Below, in pieces: positions 42,972-51,885 of a stretch of DNA of 64,000 nucleotides. Made by a program: the position numbers and the translations under genes. A model generated the notes under the pieces. It was given only the letters and a program-made list of their open reading frames with translations, searched no databases and was not told the DNA's origin. The DNA comes from Alistipes sp. (GTDB taxonomy: Bacteria > Bacteroidota > Bacteroidia > Bacteroidales > Rikenellaceae), in assembly GCA_020026415.1 (NCBI GenBank), contig JAHHQL010000001.1:1-64000 (forward strand), written 5' to 3'. The stretch's first letter is position 1; every line of letters begins with the position of its first letter.

Positions 42972-44455
42972 TGTTTGTTGTTGTGAATGAATTGAACCGA
43001 AGCCTCAATATTGGTGTACATCACCTGATCGACGTCGATGAACGGCACGACCTTGCGATATGCGGCCAACAGATCTTCGATGGGGGCGGAGGAGTGCATC
43101 GGACGGCGGAACTCCAGTGCCTGAGCCGAGTTGAGCAACTCGATGGCCAGAACACGTTCCGTGTTGTTTACCACACGAACGAGTTTCGTGGCGGCGTTAC
43201 CACCCATGCTGACGTGGTCTTCCTGCCCCTGCGACGAGGTGATCGAATCGACCGAAGCCGGCATGCAAAGCCCCTTCGACTGGCTGACGATGGCGGCGGC
43301 GGCATACTGCGGAATCATGAAACCGCTGTTCAGACCGGGTTTGGCAACCAAGAAACTCGGAAGTTCGCGTTTGCCGTCCACCAACTGATAGATACGACGC
43401 TCCGAAATGTTGGCCAATTCGGCGACGGCGATTGCCAGAAAATCCATGGCAAGGGCGATGGGCTGTCCGTGGAAGTTACCGGCCGATACGACCATATCCT
43501 CTTCGGGGAAGATCGTGGGGTTGTCGGTCGTCGAGTTGATCTCGGTCGTCAGAACGCTCTCCACATAGTCGATCGTGTCTTTCGAAGCACCGTGAACCTG
43601 CGGAATGCAGCGGAACGAATAGGGATCCTGTACGTGTTTCTTGGGACGGGCGATGATTTCGCTGCCCTCCAGCAGACGGCGGAAATTACGTGCCGTGGTG
43701 AGTTGTCCCTTGTGGGCGCGGATCAGATGCACCTCGTCGCAGAACGGGTCGATACGACCGTCGAATGCGTCGAGCGACATGGCACCGATGCGGTCTGCCC
43801 AGCGGCTCAGACGGCGAGCCTGAATCAGCGACCATACGCCGTGTGCACTCATGAACTGCGTACCGTTGAGCAGTGCCAGACCCTCCTTCGACTGGAGACG
43901 GATCGGCTCCCAACCGAACTCCTTCAAAACATCGGCTGCGGGACGGATCTCACCCTTGTACTCCACTTCGCCCAGACCGAGCAGCGGCAGAGACATGTTG
44001 GCCAAGGGGGCAAGGTCTCCCGATGCGCCGAGCGAACCCTGCTGGAAGATCAGCGGGTAGATGTCGTTGTTGAAGAAGTCGATCAGACGCTGGACGGTGA
44101 TCAGCTGTACGCCCGAATGACCGTACGACAGCGACTGAATCTTCATCAGAAGGATCAGTTTCACGATCTCCTTCTGAACGCGTTCACCCGTCGAGCAGGC
44201 GTGCGACATGACGAGGTTTTTCTGCAACTGAGACAGATCTTCCTTGCCGATCGAGATGTTGCACAGCGAGCCGAAACCGGTCGTGATGCCGTAAATCGGT
44301 CGTTCGGGGTGTTCCATCTTCTGGTCGAGGTACTCGCGGCAACGCTGAATGCGCTGTTTGGCATCATCGCTCAGGTCGAGTTTCAAGCCCTCGTCCATGA
44401 TCTCTTCCACGCGATCAATGGTGAGGTGTTCTGCGGATATATGGTGGTATTTCAT
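42956..44455 (-). CDS. hutH: Histidine ammonia-lyase
   Basis: A 499-residue cytoplasmic enzyme that converts histidine to urocanate and ammonia. The Ala-Ser-Gly triad at 144-146 in GSLGASGDLAPLANM cyclises into the MIO prosthetic group; YGITTGFGSL and the late FHGQPIALAMDFL and SSQGQEDHVSMGGNAA blocks are family hallmarks. Length is normal. It lies 27 bases after hutU and overlaps hutI, so it is translated from the operon message. The long + strand ORF opposite is a shadow. Confidence 0.97.
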   Translation of the reverse strand: MKYHHISAEHLTIDRVEEIMDEGLKLDLSDDAKQRIQRCREYLDQKMEHPERPIYGITTGFGSLCNISIGKEDLSQLQKNLVMSHACSTGERVQKEIVKLILLMKIQSLSYGHSGVQLITVQRLIDFFNNDIYPLIFQQGSLGASGDLAPLANMSLPLLGLGEVEYKGEIRPAADVLKEFGWEPIRLQSKEGLALLNGTQFMSAHGVWSLIQARRLSRWADRIGAMSLDAFDGRIDPFCDEVHLIRAHKGQLTTARNFRRLLEGSEIIARPKKHVQDPYSFRCIPQVHGASKDTIDYVESVLTTEINSTTDNPTIFPEEDMVVSAGNFHGQPIALAMDFLAIAVAELANISERRIYQLVDGKRELPSFLVAKPGLNSGFMIPQYAAAAIVSQSKGLCMPASVDSITSSQGQEDHVSMGGNAATKLVRVVNNTERVLAIELLNSAQALEFRRPMHSSAPIEDLLAAYRKVVPFIDVDQVMYTNIEASVQFIHNNKQWTNF

Positions 44456-44482
44456 TTGAAGTCTGAGGTTTTTTAGGTTGGT

Positions 44483-46501
44483 TTATTTGGTTTGTAATGT
44501 TTTGCGGATCAGATCCTCGTCTGCATAGTTCGGCAGGGTGACTTTCAGTTCGGGCGTGCGCTGCATCTCACGACGGATGGCATCGTAAGCACCCTTGTTG
44601 CGGGCCCAACTGCGGCGTGCGATACCGTTGTTCACATCCCACAGGAGCATCTGACGGATTCTGCGGTCGGCTTCGGGTGTGCCATCGACGACCATACCGA
44701 AACCGCCGTTGATCACTTCACCCCAGCCTACACCGCCGCCGTTGTGGATCGAAACCCACGTAGCACCGCGGAACGAGTCGCCGATGACGTTCTGAATGGC
44801 CATGTCGGCCGTGCGGTTCGAACCGTCGTAGATGTTCGAGGTCTCGCGGTAGGGCGAGTCGGTACCCGATACATCGTGATGGTCACGACCCAATACGACG
44901 GGAGCCGACAGACGTCCGTCCTTGACGGCCTCGTTGAAGGCTTGGGCGATCTTGATACGACCCTCCGAATCGGCGTAGAGGATACGGGCCTGCGAACCTA
45001 CGACAAGGTGGTTGCGACCTGCCTCGCGGATCCAGTGGATGTTGTCGTCCAACTGACCTTTGATGTCGTCGGGAGCGGTCTTGCGGATCTCTTCCAGCAC
45101 TTCGGCGGCCAGACGGTCTGTGAGTGCCAGATCTTCGGGTTTGCCCGATGTGCAGACCCAACGGAACGGACCGAAGCCGTAATCGAAGAACATCGGACCC
45201 ATAATGTCCTGAACGTAGGACGGATAGCGGAACTTGCCGTCCTTGCCCGTCACGGCGGCACCGGCACGCGACGACTCCAGAAGGAATGCGTTGCCGTAGT
45301 CGAAGAAGTACATGCCTTTGGCGGTGAGTTTGTTGATGGCGTCAATCTGACGGCGCAACGACTCCTGTACACATTCGCGGAAACGGACGGGTTCATCGAC
45401 CATCATCTTGTTTGAAGCCTCGTAGGTAAGACCGACGGGGTAGTAACCGCCTGCCCACGGGTTGTGCAGCGAGGTCTGGTCGGAACCCAGATCGACACGG
45501 ATGTCCTCTTCGGCCAGACGCTCCCACAGATCGACGACGTTGCCGACATAGGCCATCGAAACGACCTCCTTGGCTTCGACCGCTTTGCGGATGCGCGGGA
45601 TGAGTTCGTCGAGCGAGGTGTGCAACTCATCGACCCACCCCTGATCGTAACGCTTCTGAGCCGCCTTGGGGTTGATCTCGGCGATGACCGAAACCACACC
45701 CGAAATGACACCGGCCTTGGGCTGAGCACCCGACATGCCGCCCAGACCCGACGATACGAACAACATACCGCGCGAATCGGTACGGCCGTCGTGGTAGCGT
45801 TTGCGGGCGGCGTTCATTACCGTGATGGTGGTGCCGTGGACGATACCCTGCGGGCCGATGTACATATAGGAACCTGCGGTCATCTGACCGTATTGCGATA
45901 CGCCGAGGGCGTTGAAACGCTCCCAGTCGTCGGGTTTCGAGTAGTTGGGGATCACCATACCGTTCGTCACGACGACGCGGGGTGCTTCGGGGTGCGAGGG
46001 GAACAGACCCATCGGGTGACCCGAATACATCACGAGCGTCTGGTTCTCGGTCATTTCCGAGAGGTATTTCATCGTCAGACGATACTGTGCCCAGTTCTGG
46101 AACACGGCACCGTTACCGCCGTAGGTGATCAGTTCGTGGGGGTGCTGTGCGACAGCCTCGTCGAGGTTGTTCTGAATCATCAGCATGATGGCGGCCGCCT
46201 GCTTGCAACGGGCGGGATATTCTTCGATCGGACGCGCATACATCGGATAATCGGGGCGGAAACGATACATGTAGATGCGTCCGTATTTGTGCAATTCCTC
46301 GGCAAATTCCTTGGCAAGCACGGCGTGGTGCTTTTCGGGGAAATAACGCAGGGCGTTTTTCAGAGCCAGCACCTCCTCTTCGGGGGTGAGGATCTCCTTG
46401 CGTTTGGGCGCGTGGTTGATCTGTTTGTCGTAAGGTTTCGCTGCGGGCAGTTTGTCGGGAATACCTTGACGAATATCATTTTGAAATTCTTCGAGTGTCA
46501 T
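44483..46501 (-). CDS. hutU: Urocanate hydratase (long form)
   Basis: A 672-residue enzyme that hydrates urocanate to imidazolonepropionate using tightly bound NAD. The urocanase core is clear: ITYGGNGAVFQNWAQYRLTMKYL, MYSGHPMGLFPSHPEAPRVVVTNG, QMTAGSYMYIGPQGIVHGT, SSGLGGMSGAQPKAG and the late NGGGVGWGEVINGGFGMVVDG. It is about 100 residues longer than the ~555-residue proteobacterial form, with an N-terminal extension of the kind seen in the eukaryote-like branch. It starts 4 bases after the ftcD stop, so the two are tightly coupled. Confidence 0.96.
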   Translation of the reverse strand: MTLEEFQNDIRQGIPDKLPAAKPYDKQINHAPKRKEILTPEEEVLALKNALRYFPEKHHAVLAKEFAEELHKYGRIYMYRFRPDYPMYARPIEEYPARCKQAAAIMLMIQNNLDEAVAQHPHELITYGGNGAVFQNWAQYRLTMKYLSEMTENQTLVMYSGHPMGLFPSHPEAPRVVVTNGMVIPNYSKPDDWERFNALGVSQYGQMTAGSYMYIGPQGIVHGTTITVMNAARKRYHDGRTDSRGMLFVSSGLGGMSGAQPKAGVISGVVSVIAEINPKAAQKRYDQGWVDELHTSLDELIPRIRKAVEAKEVVSMAYVGNVVDLWERLAEEDIRVDLGSDQTSLHNPWAGGYYPVGLTYEASNKMMVDEPVRFRECVQESLRRQIDAINKLTAKGMYFFDYGNAFLLESSRAGAAVTGKDGKFRYPSYVQDIMGPMFFDYGFGPFRWVCTSGKPEDLALTDRLAAEVLEEIRKTAPDDIKGQLDDNIHWIREAGRNHLVVGSQARILYADSEGRIKIAQAFNEAVKDGRLSAPVVLGRDHHDVSGTDSPYRETSNIYDGSNRTADMAIQNVIGDSFRGATWVSIHNGGGVGWGEVINGGFGMVVDGTPEADRRIRQMLLWDVNNGIARRSWARNKGAYDAIRREMQRTPELKVTLPNYADEDLIRKTLQTK

Positions 46502-46505
46502 GGCG

Positions 46506-48209
46506 TTATCCTATTTTTTGGTTTACGATTTCTAAGGTTGCGGCTTCGGCCTTCTGAGCCTCGACAACCAGTGCGTTGGCTTCGGCGACCAGTTTATCGG
46601 CTGTTTCGCGGTCTTTCAGACCTGCGGCATTGATGCGTACGTTCAGGGCGGCACCCATCACGGCCGAACGGGCGGCCAGTGCACCGACACCTGCATCCGA
46701 TACGGAGTTGGGATTACCCTCCTTGGCCATGGCCTCGACCAGCGGGAATACCTTCATCGAAGCCTTCATCGTGCGTAAGGGTACCTGTGTGGCATAGAGC
46801 GTGGCCTCTTCCAGAGCGGCGGCGCGTGCGGCTTTCTCCTCGTCGGTCTTCTTCGGCATGCCGAATACCGCCATGATGCGGTTGAAGGCCTCGGTATCCT
46901 CATCCACCAGATGGATCAGTTCTTTCATGATCTCCTGACCTTCATCGGCATAATTGGAAAATTCCTCCCAACGCTCGTCCCAGCCGGGCTTGTGTGCCGA
47001 AAGGTTGGCGACCATCGTGCCGAGTGCGGCTCCTAAAGCACCCATGTAGGCCGAAATCGAACCTCCGCCCGGAGCGGGAGATTCGCTGGCGGTCTCGTCG
47101 GCAAAACCCTTGCAGGTCATATCGACCAGCAGTTTTTTCTTGTTGTCGGCTTCCAGCATGTATTCGATGACCTTCTCTTCGGGATTGAAGGGTTTCAGTT
47201 CGTCGAGTCCCATCGACTTGATGGCGCAACGGATGATGCCTTCTTCGGAGATACCCGTCGAGCGGTGCTGCTTGCGCAGGAAATATTTACCGGCGTCGAT
47301 CAGCGCACGTTTCGGGATCAGACCGACGATCTCGGTGCCCGTCACACGCACACCGCGTGCATCGGCCTTGTGGCAAACCTCGTCGAACGCAACGTGGAGC
47401 GGCGTTACGGAGATGTTCGTGATGTTCATCGACACCTGTGCGATGCCGTACTCTTCGATGAACCAGCCGATGGCCTTGGTGCATTTCAGCGTACCGGGTT
47501 GCATGATGTTCTTTCCGTTCTCGTCTTTCTTGATTTTGCCGGTGATGGGGTTGCCCTCACGAACGGGACGACCCTTCTCACGAACGTCGAATGCGATGGC
47601 GTTGGCGCGGCGGGTCGAGGTGGTGTTGAGGTTGTAGTTTACGGCGATCAGAAAGTCGCGTGCTCCGACGGCGGTGGCACCCGTGCGGGCCACACCCTCA
47701 TCGTAGGGACGGGTTCCGTAGTCGGGGGCTCCGCCCTGCGTGTCGGCCAGTTTTTCGGGCAGGGCTTCGTACTCGCCCTTGCGACATACGGCCAGATTCT
47801 GACGCTCCTTGGTCGAGGCGGCGGCTTCGTAGCAGTAGGTCGGGATCATCAACTCGTCGGCGATGCGTTTGGCCAGTTGGCGAGCCAATTCGGCACACTC
47901 TTCCAACGTGATGCCCGATATGGGGATCAGGGGGCAAACGTCCGTTGCACCCATACGCGGGTGTGCTCCCTTGTGCTTGCGCATGTCGATCAGTTCGGCG
48001 GCACGCTTCACGCCCCGGAATGCGGCTTCGACAACCGATTCGGGATCACCCACGAAGGTGACAACCGTGCGGTTGGTGGCTTCACCCGGATCAACGTCCA
48101 GAAGTTTCACGCCACCCGACTTTTCGATGGTCGAAGTGATATCCTTGATGATGTTCATGTCGCGTCCTTCGCTGAAGTTGGGAACGCACTCTACGATTCT
48201 TTTTTCCAT
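46506..48209 (-). CDS. ftcD: Bifunctional glutamate formimidoyltransferase / formimidoyl-THF cyclodeaminase
   Basis: A 567-residue cytoplasmic enzyme. Residues 1-~300 are the formiminotransferase domains (ECVPNFSEGRD at the start, GAHPRMGATDVCPLIPISG, RANAIAFDVREKGRPVREG). The C-terminal ~200 residues are the cyclodeaminase, entered at SPAPGGGSISAYMGALGAALG near 370. It passes the formimino group of N-formimino-glutamate to tetrahydrofolate and then releases ammonia, giving glutamate and methenyl-THF. The fusion resembles the animal FTCD enzyme. It is the first gene of the hut operon behind a strong promoter, and the operon therefore needs no hutF or hutG. Confidence 0.96.
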   Translation of the reverse strand: MEKRIVECVPNFSEGRDMNIIKDITSTIEKSGGVKLLDVDPGEATNRTVVTFVGDPESVVEAAFRGVKRAAELIDMRKHKGAHPRMGATDVCPLIPISGITLEECAELARQLAKRIADELMIPTYCYEAAASTKERQNLAVCRKGEYEALPEKLADTQGGAPDYGTRPYDEGVARTGATAVGARDFLIAVNYNLNTTSTRRANAIAFDVREKGRPVREGNPITGKIKKDENGKNIMQPGTLKCTKAIGWFIEEYGIAQVSMNITNISVTPLHVAFDEVCHKADARGVRVTGTEIVGLIPKRALIDAGKYFLRKQHRSTGISEEGIIRCAIKSMGLDELKPFNPEEKVIEYMLEADNKKKLLVDMTCKGFADETASESPAPGGGSISAYMGALGAALGTMVANLSAHKPGWDERWEEFSNYADEGQEIMKELIHLVDEDTEAFNRIMAVFGMPKKTDEEKAARAAALEEATLYATQVPLRTMKASMKVFPLVEAMAKEGNPNSVSDAGVGALAARSAVMGAALNVRINAAGLKDRETADKLVAEANALVVEAQKAEAATLEIVNQKIG

Positions 48210-48241
48210 AGGTATGTGGTTTAGTTTGGTTTTTTCAAATT

Positions 48242-48272
48242 CAAATATAACTGTTTTTCGGCTAATTTACAA
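48242..48272 (-). promoter_or_regulatory. Promoter of the hut operon
   Basis: On the - strand: TTG (48270-48272), 20-base spacer, TATATTTG (48242-48249), 32 bases before the ftcD start. One of the best promoter matches in the window. Confidence 0.8.
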
Positions 48273-48301
48273 TAATTTTTCACTTTATTCCGTCTGTGTA
48301 A

Positions 48302-48343
48302 ATCAAAAATAAAGAGATTCGATCCTCGGAAGAGGATCGAATC
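48302..48343 (-). terminator. Terminator of the BtuB-like receptor gene
   Basis: Perfect 12-bp stem GATTCGATCCTC/GAGGATCGAATC with a 4-base loop; on the - strand it is followed by T-rich sequence. Confidence 0.88.
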
Positions 48344-48370
48344 CGGAAGGTGACCGGACTAATTAAAAGT

Positions 48371-50371
48371 TTAAGAAATCTGATTCCTGCCGATGGTAAA
48401 GACCATGCCCGCAGAAAGCCACGTTCCGGGTAAAATAATGCCTCCGAGGTCGAAATGACGGCGATTGGTGAGGTTCGTACCCTCGACATAGAAGCACCAT
48501 TTTTCGGATGCCCACTGAAGGCGGGCATCGACCAAAAACGTGGCTTTGAACGGACGCAGGATGCTTTGCGACGCATCGCCCGCGACGGGATAGAACGAGT
48601 AATTGCCGTTGCGGTCGGAGAGCGTACCCGTCACCGACAGCGTGATGTGGCGCAGCGGGGAAATCGTGATCTGTGCCACGGCTTTGTGACGCAGGTAGTC
48701 CATCGCGTTCCGGCTCGGACGGGAGTTGTGGCGGGAGGTTGTCATATAGGCATAACTCAGCATCGCCGTGCGAAGAACGCCCCGCGGGGAGCGGTAGCCG
48801 CCCGTCCATTCCACCCCGAAGGTGTCGAGGCGGTTGCTCTGCTCCGAATGCCATTTGTTGCCCATGTCCTCGCGCCACACCCAGTCGATGATGTTGCGCC
48901 CCGCACGGAAATAACCGTCCAGCGAAGAGAACCACCCTTTGCGCGTGTAGCGGATGCCGAGGCGGACATTCGTGGCGCGTTCGGGAACAAGGTCGAGGTT
49001 GTTGATCTGCGCGGGACTTGTGTAGTAGAGGTCGGTGAAGGTCGGAAGACGCATCGAACGCCATACGCCCGCATCAATTCGCAGACCCTCCACGGGGAGA
49101 TAACCCACCGCGAAATTCCACGAGGTCTTGTTGCCGTAGGGCGTGAAGGCCGCACCGATGGAGGCCGAGGCCTCGAATTTTTGGAAATTCACCCCGTGAC
49201 GCACCCATAAATTTCCCGTGTGGCGGTCTTTTTCGCAGAGGTAATCGCCTGCGGGACGGGGCATTTTTTCGCCCAAGTTGGTCGAATAGATGTGGTTGTA
49301 GGCGTAGTCACCGCCGAGGGTCGTCGTGCCGTGCCCCCACTTGAAATCCGTCCACAGACGCGCCGACACGTTGTCGGTGTTGTGGCGGTTCATAGGCGTG
49401 CCGCGTTGCCAGTCGTAGCGGTCGAAATTCTTGCGGTAGCCGACCGAGGCACCCGTCGAAAAACGGCGTCCGAAATCGTTCGTCCAGCGGAGCGAGGCGA
49501 TGGAGGTTGAGGTGTGTTCCCATTGGTCGGGGTTGTAGGCGGCGTAGAAGCCGTTCGAACCGAATTTGCGATCCTGATAACCGACCTGCATATCAAAAAG
49601 ACCGCCCCGACGGGCATCGGCCGTCAGACGCGCGTAGGCGTTGTAGGTGTCGAAATCGGTGTTGTGGCGGTAGCCGTCGCTGCGGCGCATGGAGGCGGCG
49701 GCAAAGAGCGAAACCCGCTCGCCGCTCACCGCACCCGAAAAGTTGCCGTAGGCGTAGCCGTAACTGCCGCCCGTGCCTTCGAGGCGCAAGTAGGTGGGCT
49801 TTAGAGGGGCGGTGCGGATATGTACCGCACCCGCATAAGCACCCACACCGGGAAGTCCGTCGATGAGTTCCACGGACGAAACGGCTTCCATGTCGATGGG
49901 GAGCGAGTGGGACTGGTGTCCCGTGCGGGGATCCGTAAAGTCGATGCCGTTCAGAAGAATCATGGTTTGGTCGAACGAACCGCCCCGGATGGAGATGTCG
50001 GCCTGTGTTCCCTTGCCTCCGCGTTCCCGAATGTCGATCGCGGGTTGCAGACGCAGGGCGGCTTCCAGCGTGCGGAAGGGCGCGGCCGCATCGGCTTTTC
50101 GATCGAAAAGCGGGGTCGTGGTCAAAGCGTTGTGCATTGCGACGGATTGTTTTCCGCGGATGCTCACCTCCCGAATCCGTTGGGTGCGGATTGACGAGGT
50201 GGTGTCGGCTTTTTGAGCCGATGCGCTTTGAGACGGGAACAAGACAAGCGACATGCTCACCGAAAGCACGCCGATCGACACCGTACGGTGGAACGACGCA
50301 AAAACCGACCAGCTTTTGCGGCTCCAACGACGAAATCGGGGAGTGGCTGCACTCAATGATTGTTGTTTCAT
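48371..50371 (-). CDS. TonB-dependent receptor (BtuB/siderophore type)
   Basis: A 666-residue outer-membrane receptor. A long basic N-region and hydrophobic core (residues ~30-52, ending SASAQ) serve as the signal peptide. There is no CarboxypepD-like domain, unlike the SusC and 10631 receptors. The plug (about 60-190) has DISIRGGSFDQTMILLNGIDFTDPRTGHQS and VELIDGLPGVGAYAGAVHIRT. The 22-strand barrel ends in WLSAGMVFTIGR. Size and layout fit receptors for cobalamin, siderophores or similar small ligands; the ligand is not known. No cobalamin riboswitch was recognised upstream. Monocistronic. Confidence 0.85.
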   Translation of the reverse strand: MKQQSLSAATPRFRRWSRKSWSVFASFHRTVSIGVLSVSMSLVLFPSQSASAQKADTTSSIRTQRIREVSIRGKQSVAMHNALTTTPLFDRKADAAAPFRTLEAALRLQPAIDIRERGGKGTQADISIRGGSFDQTMILLNGIDFTDPRTGHQSHSLPIDMEAVSSVELIDGLPGVGAYAGAVHIRTAPLKPTYLRLEGTGGSYGYAYGNFSGAVSGERVSLFAAASMRRSDGYRHNTDFDTYNAYARLTADARRGGLFDMQVGYQDRKFGSNGFYAAYNPDQWEHTSTSIASLRWTNDFGRRFSTGASVGYRKNFDRYDWQRGTPMNRHNTDNVSARLWTDFKWGHGTTTLGGDYAYNHIYSTNLGEKMPRPAGDYLCEKDRHTGNLWVRHGVNFQKFEASASIGAAFTPYGNKTSWNFAVGYLPVEGLRIDAGVWRSMRLPTFTDLYYTSPAQINNLDLVPERATNVRLGIRYTRKGWFSSLDGYFRAGRNIIDWVWREDMGNKWHSEQSNRLDTFGVEWTGGYRSPRGVLRTAMLSYAYMTTSRHNSRPSRNAMDYLRHKAVAQITISPLRHITLSVTGTLSDRNGNYSFYPVAGDASQSILRPFKATFLVDARLQWASEKWCFYVEGTNLTNRRHFDLGGIILPGTWLSAGMVFTIGRNQIS

Positions 50372-50450
50372 CTTGTTGTTTTGGTTAATGGTTTAAAATG
50401 AGGATCGGGCGGGCGGCATCCGGTCAGACCCCCGCACCGAAATCCCACGG

Positions 50451-50458
50451 CAAAGATA
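50451..50458 (-). promoter_or_regulatory. -7 box TATCTTTG for the BtuB-like receptor gene
   Basis: Exact TAnnTTTG match on the - strand, 80 bases upstream of the ATG. No -33 TTG found. Confidence 0.5.
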
Positions 50459-50491
50459 AACTTCTTTTCGCGGGATGGTGCTTTTGCGGGC

Positions 50492-50525
50492 AAAAAAAAA
50501 CGCTCTTCCGAAAAACGGAAGGGCG
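50492..50525 (-). terminator. Terminator of the nspC / cysteate synthase operon
   Basis: On the - strand: CGCCCTTCCG, 5-base loop, CGGAAGAGCG, then nine T. Confidence 0.92.
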
Positions 50526-50549
50526 GCTTCGTATGATTCTGAAGAAAAA

Positions 50550-51845
50550 TTATTCGGCGAACATGGCTTCGACCTTCGCAACGACATCGTCGGGATCGGG
50601 TGTGAGCGGGAAGATGTGTTCGGGTTTGAGATACCACAACTGCTTGCCTTCCTGCAAGTGATGCTCGCCGCCGCCCGTGATGTTCAGCATCACGCAGGCG
50701 TCTTTCTCGACTTTGCCTTCGGAGAGAGCCTTCTGGAGAGCGGCCAGAGCCACACCCGAAGCCGAGTAGATATCGACACCCTCGGTCTGCTCGAACAACT
50801 TGCAAGCCTTGCGTGCCTGAGGGTTCGTCACGGCGAACATCTCGCCGTTCGTGGCTTTCAGTGCATCGTACAGACCGCCTGCCAACGAGAAGGGAGGCTT
50901 ACGGTTCGAGAGTACTTTGGCGTTGATGATCTCGGCATCGCGACGTGCCTTGTCTGCTTCGTAGGGAAGCATCTCGCGCGAACCTGCACGCCATGCGTCG
51001 AACATCGGCACGAACGGAGCATTCTGAGCGACCATCAACTTGGCAATGTGGTTGCCGAAACGACCGTCTTCGATCAGTCGCATGTTGGCCTCCCATGCGG
51101 CGATGGCACCCGTACCGCTGCCGACAGCCTGAAAATAATAGTCGGGAATACGGCCGATGGTCGTTGCTGCCGACAACATCGTGGTGGACATGCCGTCACG
51201 ACGGGCTACGTTCTTCGCACCGCCTTCGTTGTAGAATTTCTTGCTCTTGAGGGCGAGTGTCGAGAGGTAAATGGCATCGAAATAGTCACCGCCGTTCTCG
51301 CAAGCGATCAGTTTGACGCAGGGGTTCAGCGGTTCCTCGAACCAGAGAGCGTTGAGGTTCTCTTCGGGTACCGACAACAGCAGTTTGATGTTGTTGTCCG
51401 AGCATACCTTGGCAAAAGCACGAGCCGTGTTTCCTGCCGATGCAACGACCAGTACGCGCTCTTCGTCCTCACGGGCACGACCGCAGACACTGAATGCCTC
51501 GGTCTCCTTGAACGAGCAGGTGGTCATCCTGACTCCCTTGGCGGGCCAGTAGCCGTTGAAGGTGATCCAGAGGTTGGTCATGCCCAATTCCTTGGCCAGA
51601 GCCTCGCTCTTGAAGGTGACGGGTGCCGACGAGCCTTCGAGCATGTGGTTGATGGGCAGCCAGTCGGCAAAACGATACAATCCGTAATCGGCCGACTTGA
51701 CGTCGATCTGCTTCTTGGCGTACTCGGAACGGATCAGCGAAGGTGTCTGACACTCTGGATCTTCGAGCATCCAGCCCTTATCGGTAAATTCGCGTCCCGT
51801 AGCGACGCATTTCAAGGTGTAAGATGTGGGTTCGATTTTTTCCAT
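50550..51845 (-). CDS. Cysteate synthase-like PLP enzyme (threonine synthase family)
   Basis: A 431-residue cytoplasmic enzyme of PLP fold type II. The predicted Schiff-base lysine is K113 in TTCSFKETEA, after TFNGYWPAKGVR. The phosphate-binding region VVASAGNTARAF (about 134-145), the central GSGTGAIAAWEAN and the C-terminal ITGGGEHHLQEG are those of a threonine synthase paralog. The YWP-x-KG and SFKETEA pattern fits the cysteate synthase branch, which joins O-phosphoserine and sulfite into L-cysteate, the head-group precursor of Bacteroidota sulfonolipids. Ordinary threonine synthase is the alternative, but the substrate-site sequence is atypical. It follows nspC by 40 bases. Confidence 0.72.
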   Translation of the reverse strand: MEKIEPTSYTLKCVATGREFTDKGWMLEDPECQTPSLIRSEYAKKQIDVKSADYGLYRFADWLPINHMLEGSSAPVTFKSEALAKELGMTNLWITFNGYWPAKGVRMTTCSFKETEAFSVCGRAREDEERVLVVASAGNTARAFAKVCSDNNIKLLLSVPEENLNALWFEEPLNPCVKLIACENGGDYFDAIYLSTLALKSKKFYNEGGAKNVARRDGMSTTMLSAATTIGRIPDYYFQAVGSGTGAIAAWEANMRLIEDGRFGNHIAKLMVAQNAPFVPMFDAWRAGSREMLPYEADKARRDAEIINAKVLSNRKPPFSLAGGLYDALKATNGEMFAVTNPQARKACKLFEQTEGVDIYSASGVALAALQKALSEGKVEKDACVMLNITGGGEHHLQEGKQLWYLKPEHIFPLTPDPDDVVAKVEAMFAE

Positions 51846-51885
51846 TTCTATCGTTTAATGTTTGTTTTCTTTGATCTGGTTTTGT

